This document shows positions 1-5,987 of a stretch of DNA of 9,547 nt, piece after piece. Numbering within the stretch: position 1 is the stretch's first letter; every line of letters begins with the position of its first letter. Location: positions 1 to 9,547 of the forward strand of contig JAEMRG010000028.1 of the NCBI GenBank assembly GCA_016463455.1. Direction: 5' to 3'. Made by a program: the position numbers and the translations under genes. The stretch comes from Rhodoferax sp. GTDB lineage: Bacteria > Pseudomonadota > Gammaproteobacteria > Burkholderiales > Burkholderiaceae_C. Below the pieces are notes generated by a model, which saw only the letters and a program-made list of their open reading frames with translations, made no database searches and was not told the DNA's origin.

Positions 1-2
1 GC

Positions 3-881
3 ACCCATGCGGCTGGCGAGTTGATGCCCGCCTTTGGCGTGTTGGACGGCGTGTCCAACGGCACCATTGAAATGGCCAATACGGCTTCTTACTATTTCTT
101 CGGCAAAGACCCCACCTATGCGCTGGACTGTGCCGTGCCCTTCGGCCTGAACAGCCGCCAGATGACGGCTTGGATGTACGAAGGCAATGGCCTGAAGTTA
201 CTCCGCGAGCATTTCGCTAAAGTTGGCATCGTCAACTTTCCCATGGGTAACACCGGCGCGCAAATGGGCGGTTGGTTCCGCAAAGAGATTAAGACGCTGG
301 ACGACCTCAAAGGCCTGAAGTTCCGTTGCGGTGGTTTTGCCGGCAAGGTGATGGAGCGCCTAGGCGTGGTGCCCCAGAACATTCCGGGCGGCGAGATTTA
401 TCAAGCCCTGGAAAAAGGCACGATCGACGCCGCCGAATGGGTCGGCCCGTATGACGACCAGAAGCTAGGCCTGAACAAAGTGGCGCAAAACTACTACTAC
501 CCCGGTTTTTGGGAAGTGGGCCCACAGTTGTCGCTGTACGTGAACCAGAAAGCCTACGAAGGCCTGTCCTCCGAGTACAAAGCCATTGTGGAGTGCGCTT
601 CATCCTATGCGCACCTCGACATGCAAGCCAAGTACGACGCGCGCAATATGCCAGCGCTTAAAACCCTGCTGGGCCAAGGCGCCAAACTGCAACGTTTCCC
701 CAAAGAAATTTTGGCTGCAGCCTTCAAATCGGCCACCGACATTTACGCCGAACTGAGCGACACCAACCCAGCCTGGAAAAAAATATACGCGGACTACTCC
801 TCTTACCGAAAAGATAGCAATTTGTGGTTCAGCCTGGCCGAAGCGTCCATGGACGACTTCATGCAGGCGCAAAAGCTTTGA
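3..881 (+). CDS. TRAP transporter solute-binding protein, DctP/TakP type (5'-truncated by window edge)
   Basis: Periplasmic binding protein that would capture a carboxylate or 2-oxo acid and deliver it to a TRAP membrane complex. The frame is open from position 3 and reads THAAGELMPAFGVLDGVSNG, so the true start and signal peptide lie upstream; the ATG at 24 is internal. Family marks are NTASYYFFGK near the start, the LKGLKFR segment whose Arg (324-326) matches the carboxylate-binding Arg of DctP proteins, the DAAEW Glu-Trp pair (435-440) typical of the TakP/mannitol-chloroaromatic branch, and FWEVGPQLSLYVN. The last residues, MDDFMQAQKL, are a normal family C-terminus, so the 3' end is intact. 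The substrate cannot be read from sequence. The permease genes that should partner it are on the opposite strand and converge on it, which is unusual. Family assignment is firm; partnership with the neighbouring DctQM is inference. Confidence 0.93.
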   Translation, partial: THAAGELMPAFGVLDGVSNGTIEMANTASYYFFGKDPTYALDCAVPFGLNSRQMTAWMYEGNGLKLLREHFAKVGIVNFPMGNTGAQMGGWFRKEIKTLDDLKGLKFRCGGFAGKVMERLGVVPQNIPGGEIYQALEKGTIDAAEWVGPYDDQKLGLNKVAQNYYYPGFWEVGPQLSLYVNQKAYEGLSSEYKAIVECASSYAHLDMQAKYDARNMPALKTLLGQGAKLQRFPKEILAAAFKSATDIYAELSDTNPAWKKIYADYSSYRKDSNLWFSLAEASMDDFMQAQKL

Positions 882-896
882 TTTCCTGATGTCGTT

Positions 897-922
897 AAAA
901 AACCCGCTTCGGCGGGTTTTTT
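897..922. terminator. Bidirectional Rho-independent terminator between convergent genes
   Basis: A perfect inverted repeat: six A, CCCGC, loop TTCG, GCGGG, six T. On the + strand it makes a 5-bp G+C stem closed by a cUUCGg tetraloop followed by a U run, 15 bases after the binding-protein stop. On the - strand the same element gives CCCGC-CGAA-GCGGG plus a U run directly after the small membrane-protein gene, whose stop codon overlaps its edge by two bases. It should therefore end transcription from both sides. Confidence 0.92.
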
Positions 923-1376
923 AATGCTCCAGCGGTTTACTGCTCGCTACGCATGCGCTCGCCTGCATTAGCACGCGATTGAAATGCGTCAGGACTTCAT
1001 GGTCGGAAGCCCGAAATGTGTAGGACCCAAAACCACTTACCTGGACAACAACTCTTGGAATAATCAGCCAGCGCAATCCCGGAATATCAATTACCTTGCA
1101 TTTCCCAATCTCGGATATTTTGACTTGCTTGGACGCCAATCCGCTCTCCGAAATATATTGATCATCGACGCGCGTCTTGGCTATCAACATATAAGCCAGC
1201 GCCCATGATAAGCAAGCAAAGAGCAAGGCCAACAAACTGATTTCCTGCCACGCAACTGAAGCCATCTGTGACGTGCTTTTAATCAGCAAATACCCCAAGC
1301 AGACAAATACAAGTACTGCAATGAATTTACTGAAAACCGTAAAGGAATAGCATTCCAGCGCGTCACTTTTTGTCAT
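921..1376 (-). CDS. Small two-helix membrane protein of unknown function, coupled to dctM
   Basis: I do not recognise a named family. With the ATG at 1376-1374 the product is 151 residues starting MTKSDALECY. Two hydrophobic segments, about residues 15-32 (KFIAVLVFVCLGYLLI) and 44-64 (ISLLALLFACLSWALAYMLIA), are followed by an ~85-residue soluble part rich in short beta-like stretches (DDQYISESGL, VKISEIGKCKVIDI, RVVVQVSGFGSYTFRA). This hairpin-plus-beta-domain plan resembles small bacterial PH-like membrane proteins; that is a fold-level guess only. The frame stays open upstream to an ATG at 1460, but that extension lies entirely within the dctM tail, so the shorter start is preferred. The start overlaps the dctM stop by 14 bp, implying translational coupling. 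It is the last gene before the terminator at 897-922. Confidence 0.7.
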   Translation of the reverse strand: MTKSDALECYSFTVFSKFIAVLVFVCLGYLLIKSTSQMASVAWQEISLLALLFACLSWALAYMLIAKTRVDDQYISESGLASKQVKISEIGKCKVIDIPGLRWLIIPRVVVQVSGFGSYTFRASDHEVLTHFNRVLMQASACVASSKPLEH

Positions 1377-2859
1377 CAGAGTTGAGGGATTCGTTGAGCC
1401 GACGGATTTTGTCGTCCTGATCAGACTCTGAGTCGTAGTCATCCTTCTTTGGAACGTCAATCTGTATAGAGTCTAGATCTACCACGATGGGTTTGTCCAA
1501 AAACGTAGTGACCGTTGCCGGGACAAATATCACGACCATGACTAGTATGAGCTGCAGAATGACCCACGGTATGGCGCCCAAATAAATATCTTTAGATAGC
1601 ACTTTCTCTTTTATTGCGCCGTCTTTATACAGTGTGTCAGCGATACTTCGCAGGTAAAAAAGCGCGAAGCCAAAAGGTGGATGCATAAAACTTGTTTGCA
1701 TATTTACACAAATCAATACACCAAACCAGATTGGATCAATACCTAGTTTCGCAGCAACGGGTCCAAGCATCGGCAGAATGATGAACGCGATTTCGAAAAA
1801 ATCCAGGAAAAATGCCAGGAAAAATATAAAGATATTGACAACGATCAGGAATCCAACTTGACCACCCGGCAAGCCGGTCAGCATATGCTCAATCCATATG
1901 CCGCCATCGACGCCTTGAAACACCAAGGAAAATACGCGCGAGCCAATCAGAATGAATACCACCATAGCCGTAATGCGCATGGTTCCAGCAATCGCATCTT
2001 TGATAATCGGCAGGTTCAATCGTCCGTGCAATAGCGCTAATACAAATGCGCCCATCGCGCCCATTGCGCCAGCCTCAGTAGGGGTAGCTATCGCCGTTTT
2101 TATCCCAGGAAGTCCTCCCATACTGCCCAGGACCGCAAAAATCAAGATAGCGGATGGCACGATGCCGCGCAGGCATTTTCTCCAAAGCGCCCAGCCATGC
2201 AGGGTACGGGCCTCTAGGGGAATGCCAGGAACATGGTGCGGGAAAATGCGTCCCAATAAGAATGTATAAATTGCAAAAAATACCACTTGCAAAATAGAGG
2301 GCCCCCAGGCCCCTTTGTACATGTCACCAACGGATTGCCCCAGTTGATCGGCAATGACGACTAAGACCAACGAAGGCGGCACTAGTTGGGTAATGGTTCC
2401 GGAAGCAGCTAACACGCCTGTGGTGTAGCGCATGTTGTATCCATAACGGATCATCACTGGCAGCGAAATCACGGCCATGGCAATTACCTGTCCCGCAACG
2501 GTTCCTGTAATGGCGCCCAAAATAAACCCAACAAGGATGACTGAGTAGCCAAGGCCTCCGCGCATCGGTCCAAACAACTGACCCATGGAGTCGAGCATGT
2601 CTTCGGCCAAGCCGCACCTCTCTAGCAAGGTGCCCATCAAGGTGAAAAAGGGGATCGCCAGTAATAACTCATTGGACAAAATGCCAAATACATTAGCCGG
2701 CAGATTACCCAAAAAATTAGCAGGAAACCACGCCATGTGGATGGCGAAAATTCCGCAAAAAAGGCCCAGACCCGCTAAGGAAAAGGCTACTGGAAACCCG
2801 ATCAACATCACCAGGATCAAGCCCAGGAACATCAAGGGGGCAAATTGGTCAACCGTCAT
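1363..2859 (-). CDS. TRAP transporter large permease subunit (DctM type)
   Basis: Inner-membrane subunit that forms the sodium-coupled transport path of a TRAP carboxylate importer, together with DctQ and a periplasmic binding protein. The 498-residue product is hydrophobic throughout, with the many helices expected of this family. Recognisable blocks are SNELLLAIPFFTLMG (62-76), AASGTITQLVPPSLVLV (151-167), DQLGQSVGDMYKGA (171-184), the conserved ATPTEAGAMGAMGA (258-271) and QTSFMHPPFGFALFYLRS (388-405). These are typical of large permeases paired with mannitol/chloroaromatic-type binding proteins. The C-terminus carries an unusual ~35-residue acidic and charged tail (DVPKKDDYDSESDQDD onward). 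Its ATG overlaps the dctQ TGA (ATGA, 2859-2856). No strong ribosome binding site precedes it, so coupled translation is likely. Base composition is visibly poorer in G+C than flanking genes: 18 G/C of 60 at 1681-1740. Confidence 0.95.
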   Translation of the reverse strand: MTVDQFAPLMFLGLILVMLIGFPVAFSLAGLGLFCGIFAIHMAWFPANFLGNLPANVFGILSNELLLAIPFFTLMGTLLERCGLAEDMLDSMGQLFGPMRGGLGYSVILVGFILGAITGTVAGQVIAMAVISLPVMIRYGYNMRYTTGVLAASGTITQLVPPSLVLVVIADQLGQSVGDMYKGAWGPSILQVVFFAIYTFLLGRIFPHHVPGIPLEARTLHGWALWRKCLRGIVPSAILIFAVLGSMGGLPGIKTAIATPTEAGAMGAMGAFVLALLHGRLNLPIIKDAIAGTMRITAMVVFILIGSRVFSLVFQGVDGGIWIEHMLTGLPGGQVGFLIVVNIFIFFLAFFLDFFEIAFIILPMLGPVAAKLGIDPIWFGVLICVNMQTSFMHPPFGFALFYLRSIADTLYKDGAIKEKVLSKDIYLGAIPWVILQLILVMVVIFVPATVTTFLDKPIVVDLDSIQIDVPKKDDYDSESDQDDKIRRLNESLNSDDKK

Positions 2860-3395
2860 TGCAATGGTCTTTCGTAAACAATGGCCATCTCATACTCATT
2901 ACGCAACCAGCCAATTCGCTTAATGATTTCGGAAATACCCTGAAGCAAGACCATAAAAAATCCCATTGGCAACATGAGCCAAACGGGCCATCGTAAGAGG
3001 CCCCCTGCATTGCCCGACATCTCTCCAATGACCCACTTATCGTAAAAAAGTGGCCAAGACAAGACCATCATCAAACTCACGACCGGCAGTAAGAATACGA
3101 TGAAACCAAACAGATCAATTTGAACTTTGCGCCGGGCGCTGACTTGGCCGTAAATCAGATCAACGCGCACGTGTTCATTGAGACGCAACACATTAGAGGC
3201 GCCCAGCATCACCGCAGCTGCAAATAAGTACCATTGGATCTCTAGCCAACCGTTTGAGCTATTGCTAAAAATAAAACGGATAAAGGCATTTCCGCAGCTG
3301 ATAACGCAAGAGGCAAGAATCGCCCACGTAGCGATTTTGGCGAAAGCATTGTTCAGCGCGTCGATGCCTTCAGCTAGTCGAAATAATCGTTTCAT
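2856..3395 (-). CDS. TRAP transporter small permease subunit (DctQ type)
   Basis: Four-helix inner-membrane partner of DctM. Family marks are SNGWLEIQWYLFAAAVMLGA, LRLNEHVRVDL and the EMSGNAGGLLRWP segment before the last helix, which continues LMLPMGFFMVLLQGISEIIKR. I chose the ATG at 3395-3393, giving 179 residues starting MKRLFRLAEGIDALNNAF. This matches the usual DctQ N-terminus, and a GGA lies five bases upstream. An in-frame ATG at 3434-3432 would add 13 residues (MIAENSGQFNWIP) but has no visible ribosome binding site and sits against the stop codon of a remnant ORF. The end overlaps dctM by four bases. With no binding-protein gene beside it on this strand, the complex must use the convergent one (ending at 881) or one elsewhere. 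Confidence 0.92.
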   Translation of the reverse strand: MKRLFRLAEGIDALNNAFAKIATWAILASCVISCGNAFIRFIFSNSSNGWLEIQWYLFAAAVMLGASNVLRLNEHVRVDLIYGQVSARRKVQIDLFGFIVFLLPVVSLMMVLSWPLFYDKWVIGEMSGNAGGLLRWPVWLMLPMGFFMVLLQGISEIIKRIGWLRNEYEMAIVYERPLQ

Positions 3396-3436
3396 AGGTA
3401 TCCAATTGAATTGACCAGAATTTTCAGCGATCATAA

Positions 3437-3453
3437 GCGCTAAGACTCAGCGC
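3437..3453. repeat. Short imperfect palindrome at the remnant/dctQ junction
   Basis: The 17-base sequence GCGCTAAGACTCAGCGC pairs at seven of eight positions around a central A. It spans the stop codon of the chimeric remnant ORF and lies just upstream of dctQ on the - strand. A TATGAT hexamer, -10-like, follows directly (- strand, 3435-3430), but I see no matching -35 box. It could be a small operator, or chance at a rearrangement joint. Confidence 0.3.
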
Positions 3454-3592
3454 CCGCATTGGCTGCGATCAGGATGATGTAGGCAAACAGCCAGCGGTCT
3501 TCACGCCGGTTCAGCAGGAGATTCAAATGTTGGCGCAAACTGTCCAATACTTCTTCAAAAACAGGGCGGGCCACAAAAACGCAAGGCTTCAT
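3440..3592 (-). pseudogene. Chimeric 50-codon remnant: 2-hydroxyacid dehydrogenase N-terminus joined to an internal NhaD piece
   Basis: The ORF begins MKPCVFVARPVFEEVLDSLRQH, which resembles the first strand and helix of GhrB-like glyoxylate/hydroxypyruvate reductases (D-isomer 2-hydroxyacid dehydrogenases, ~320 residues). It has its own good ribosome site, GGAG eight bases before the ATG. From about residue 24 it reads LLLNRREDRWLFAYIILIAANAGAES and stops. The REDRWLFA..IIAANAGGAW-like pattern matches the conserved internal region of NhaD Na+/H+ antiporters, just before their SPIGDVTT motif. Neither parent continues downstream, so no functional enzyme or transporter is made. It lies 27 bp after the CPA1 antiporter gene on the same strand and just before dctQ. 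Both identifications are by eye on short pieces; the dehydrogenase part is somewhat less certain than the NhaD part. Confidence 0.6.
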
Positions 3593-3619
3593 TGTTCAAT
3601 CTCCAACGTGTGCAATATT

Positions 3620-4951
3620 TCATTCGGTCATGCGCAACTGACGCGCCCACCAAGGGGTTACAGCTGGCAACAGGGTCAGAGTCCAAATCACCACCCAAGC
3701 GGTCAAAGACATGAGTTGCGTCATCTCGGGAAATTGCGCCACGGTGATGACGGCCAACACAACCGGTATCACGCCGGTTTCACGAACAGCACACAAAAAC
3801 AATTTCTCCTTGAAACTGATTTGCGTGGGCAACAGCGACAGCATGACCGACACAGGCCGGGCCACAAAAATGAATACCGCCGAAATGGCCAGACCCAGCC
3901 AAACCGTTTGCGACAAGTCGGACAAGGAAACAAAGGGGCCGACCATCATGAAAATAGTGGGCTTGGCCACACTTTCAATTTTGGATTCCATGGTGTGCAA
4001 CAAAGTTTTGAACTCCGGTGAGCCTTGATTGAAATGACCCAACAAACCCGCTACAAAAGCGGCTAAAAAACCGTTGCCATGAATGGCTTGAGCCAGCACA
4101 AATGTCATCAACGGCACCACCAGCACCACGGCAAAGTCATAGCTGTGTTCTGCTTTTTCTAATGCGTGGCGCTTGGCTGCGTAGCGTTCAAACATCGACA
4201 TGCCAAACCAACCCAAAACACCCGCCAAGGTTCCGAATAAAAATTGTTGCCCCAGCAAAAGTAAATTCTCCGCACTGAGCAAACCTTGTGTGAGAGCCCC
4301 CAAGCTGTCCAATGTTGCACCCGATAAAACCATCGCGGCGATGGCCGCAGTGAAGATGGCCCCGACCGCGTCATTGAGGGCACTTTCAGCCACGGCTATG
4401 TTCGAGATGCGTTTGTAAGGCGATTTGAAAACGAGTTGCTTCAGCGTGGGTATCAAGGCAGCAGGGTCGGTTGAACCCAAAATCGCAGACAAGAGCGCAG
4501 CCGTTTTTCCATCCAAGCCCAGTGCCATCAGCAGCAAGAACATGACAATGAAAGTCAACAGATAACCCAACACGGCAATCATCACCGTGGGGTAAGCGAT
4601 ACGCAAAAAATCCTTGCGCTCAATCTCATCACCGCCAGACTTGAGAATAATGGCAGCCAAGGCCGTACACACCACGACCGACAAGGTCAGCGCCGAAGAC
4701 AGAGGCGCCAAGGCATCGTGCAAGACAATACCCACCAACAACTGCAATGTGAAACTGGGGAAAACCGTCCCCTCAGAAGCCTTGCTGCAAGCCCAACCAA
4801 AGACCAGAAACAAACTCAGGCACCACAGCGTCTGGGCAATCGCAGACTCCGTGCCGCCGGCCTGCCCCAGGTGCGCAAGCAGTGCCGGGGAAAAGGCATT
4901 GACCGACCACGCCAACGCAAAGACCGCGGCTATCTTCAAATAATGGGTCAT
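3620..4951 (-). CDS. CPA1-type cation:proton antiporter (Na+/H+ exchanger family)
   Basis: Inner-membrane antiporter expected to expel Na+ (or K+) in exchange for protons. The 443-residue protein is hydrophobic along its length, as for a 12-13 helix transporter. CPA1 hallmarks are LGSTDPAALIP (159-168, the unwound-helix TDP motif), AESALNDAVG (188-197, with the ND pair that separates electroneutral CPA1 proteins from CPA2), HGNGFLAAFVAGLLG (291-305), the ARP motif (364-366) and a late-helix Arg in VRETGVIPVVLA (389-400). There is no large cytosolic C-terminal domain; it ends WWARQLRMTE. Length and motifs look complete. Its ATG overlaps the TGA of the upstream NhaD stub (ATGA), and there is no good ribosome site of its own, so it probably depends on translation of the stub. 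Ion preference cannot be read from sequence. Confidence 0.9.
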   Translation of the reverse strand: MTHYLKIAAVFALAWSVNAFSPALLAHLGQAGGTESAIAQTLWCLSLFLVFGWACSKASEGTVFPSFTLQLLVGIVLHDALAPLSSALTLSVVVCTALAAIILKSGGDEIERKDFLRIAYPTVMIAVLGYLLTFIVMFLLLMALGLDGKTAALLSAILGSTDPAALIPTLKQLVFKSPYKRISNIAVAESALNDAVGAIFTAAIAAMVLSGATLDSLGALTQGLLSAENLLLLGQQFLFGTLAGVLGWFGMSMFERYAAKRHALEKAEHSYDFAVVLVVPLMTFVLAQAIHGNGFLAAFVAGLLGHFNQGSPEFKTLLHTMESKIESVAKPTIFMMVGPFVSLSDLSQTVWLGLAISAVFIFVARPVSVMLSLLPTQISFKEKLFLCAVRETGVIPVVLAVITVAQFPEMTQLMSLTAWVVIWTLTLLPAVTPWWARQLRMTE

Positions 4952-5145
4952 CTCGATTGGCTCAGTCGAAGCGATTGCGCTAGCTCAGTACTGACCGCCC
5001 CCGCCTGGGGCCCGGCCACGGCATAAATCACCCAGAGCGCGCCAGAACCCAGCAGGGCGGCCGCCGATTTGTTGACGCCCAGCGGGTGCTCAAAAACAAT
5101 AGCGGCGTAGGTGAGGATAAAAAGGAGGGAGATTGCCAGTGTCAT
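4948..5145 (-). pseudogene. nhaD: 5' fragment of an NhaD-type Na+/H+ antiporter gene
   Basis: The 65-residue product MTLAISLLFILTYAAIVFEHPL... has the N-terminal signature of NhaD antiporters (first helix, then IVFEHPLGVNKSAAALLGSG). Intact NhaD proteins run to more than 400 residues. Here homology appears to stop near TELAQSL, and a short tail RLSQSR precedes TGA. The stop overlaps the start of the CPA1 antiporter. A further NhaD-like piece lies about 1.3 kb downstream on the same strand (within 3440-3520), as if the middle of nhaD had been replaced. The stub could not transport ions alone but may still be translated, with two hydrophobic segments, and act as a translational leader. A run of Gs touches the ATG with almost no spacer, so initiation strength is unclear. 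Confidence 0.72.
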
Positions 5146-5229
5146 TCCCCCGAAGATAACCCAGAGCTGGGACGGTGCCTATGGGGAATTGCCCGCATGA
5201 CTTGCCCGACCCAGGCGCTGGTTGCCCTC

Positions 5230-5282
5230 TTTAGGCCGGTATTTCCCTTATGTTATATTTAATTTTTTAACTATATTTAATT
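5230..5282 (+). promoter_or_regulatory. A+T-rich candidate promoter with 11-bp direct repeat upstream of mscL
   Basis: The sequence changes abruptly from G+C-rich to A+T-rich here. TATATTTAATT occurs twice, at 5254-5264 and 5272-5282, exactly 18 bases apart. TATATT (5254-5259) is a good -10 match; the best spaced -35 is the poor TTTAGG (5230-5235, 18-base spacer). The stretch lies between divergent units (nhaD stub leftward, mscL rightward) and could serve either. The promoter call is weak; the repeat is seen directly. Confidence 0.35.
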
Positions 5283-5717
5283 GGATTAAAGATACTCAAA
5301 GAGTTTAGAGAATTTGCGCTAAAAGGCAATGTGGTCGATTTAGCCATCGGGGTGATTGTGGGTGCCGCATTTGGGAAAATTGTGGATGCCATGGTGGTGG
5401 ACTTGATCATGCCCGTGGTCTCTATGGTGTTTGGTCGGTTGGACTTTTCCAACTACTTTATTGCACTGGCCCAGGTGCCTGAGACGGTGCCGCTAACGCT
5501 CGATGCCCTGAAAAAAGCAGGCATCCCCGTTTTTGCTTATGGCAACTTCATCACCGTGGCAGTGAATTTCCTGATCTTGGCCTTCGTGATCTTCTTGATG
5601 GTCAAGCAGATCAACCGCATGAAGCGGGCGGAGGCTGCGCCGGCTGAGCAAGCGCCAGCAAGTACGCCTGAGGATGTTTTGCTGCTGCGTGAAATCCGAG
5701 ATCAGCTCAAGCGCTGA
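5280..5717 (+). CDS. mscL: Large-conductance mechanosensitive channel MscL, with non-standard or lost start codon
   Basis: Inner-membrane pentameric channel that opens under membrane tension to release solutes during osmotic downshock. From the GTG at 5331 the protein is 128 residues ([18 protein letters not shown]...), with TM1, a periplasmic loop containing the conserved AYGNFIT before TM2 ([17 protein letters not shown]), and the usual C-terminal helix [12 protein letters not shown]. The frame before 5331 encodes [12 protein letters not shown], the conserved amphipathic N-terminal helix, so that GTG is almost certainly too late. No ATG, GTG or TTG lies between the in-frame TAA (5268-5270) and 5331. 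An ATT at 5280-5282 gives a 145-residue protein starting M-G-L-K-I-LKEF, close to family length and to the common MG start. No ribosome site is visible. Either a rare ATT start is used, or the start was lost by mutation or sequence error. Product identity is firm; the start is not. Confidence 0.88.
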   Translation: MGLKILKEFREFALKGNVVDLAIGVIVGAAFGKIVDAMVVDLIMPVVSMVFGRLDFSNYFIALAQVPETVPLTLDALKKAGIPVFAYGNFITVAVNFLILAFVIFLMVKQINRMKRAEAAPAEQAPASTPEDVLLLREIRDQLKR

Positions 5718-5751
5718 CCCATTGATCCCCGACTACTTGTTTCTCTAACGC

Positions 5752-5787
5752 ACCCGTTTGCCTGCTAATCTCGGCGAGCAAACGGGT
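5752..5787 (+). terminator. Stem-loop after mscL, possible terminator without a U run
   Basis: ACCCGTTTGC (5752-5761) and GCAAACGGGT (5778-5787) form a perfect 10-bp stem around a 16-base loop, 34 bases after the mscL stop. No run of Ts follows, so intrinsic termination is doubtful. It may instead stabilise the mscL transcript 3' end or be a remnant repeat. Confidence 0.4.
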
Positions 5788-5987
5788 AGGATCGACTTTA
5801 GTTTGACTGGCGGTGCCACACACCAGTGGCACTGAAGCTGCGCAAAGCCCGTGAGAGGTCGGTGCTCTCGGCATTGCTCAATCCCTAGGTCCGCGCAGAA
5901 AAATTCACGGAGTGAGTGAACAGCGCGGTGCTTGAATCCAGCGCTTGTTTACTATCCGGTTCCACGCTATCGCACGAATCCACTCCC
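5788..5987. other. Non-coding spacer before the DUF748 gene, with two further short inverted repeats
   Basis: I see no convincing gene here. Two small stem-loops are present: GTGCCAC/GTGGCAC (5813-5819 and 5826-5832, 6-base loop) and GAGAG/CTCTC (5853-5857 and 5865-5869). No clear -35/-10 pair precedes the gene at 5988, although a promoter is expected somewhere here. Confidence 0.4.

Noticed and set aside
21..26. Start of the TRAP binding protein at 21 or 24
   Set aside because: The frame is open to the window edge and upstream residues fit the family; a start here would omit the signal peptide and the first part of the N-terminal lobe.
1377..1460. N-terminal extension of the small membrane protein to the ATG at 1460
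   Set aside because: It would lie wholly inside the dctM tail and add a Thr/Ser/Arg-rich stretch unlike the rest; the ATG at 1376 fits normal operon overlap.
3527..4021. + strand frame of 164 codons
   Set aside because: It lies antisense to the CPA1 antiporter and its start region, and its His/Gln/Arg-rich product has no domain features.
5331..5717. mscL as a 128-residue protein starting at GTG 5331
   Set aside because: The upstream in-frame codons spell the conserved MscL N-terminal helix, so this start would remove an essential part of the family fold.
5932..5955. TTGAAT ... TACTAT as a promoter for the DUF748 gene
   Set aside because: The boxes are only 12 bases apart, too close for a sigma-70 promoter.
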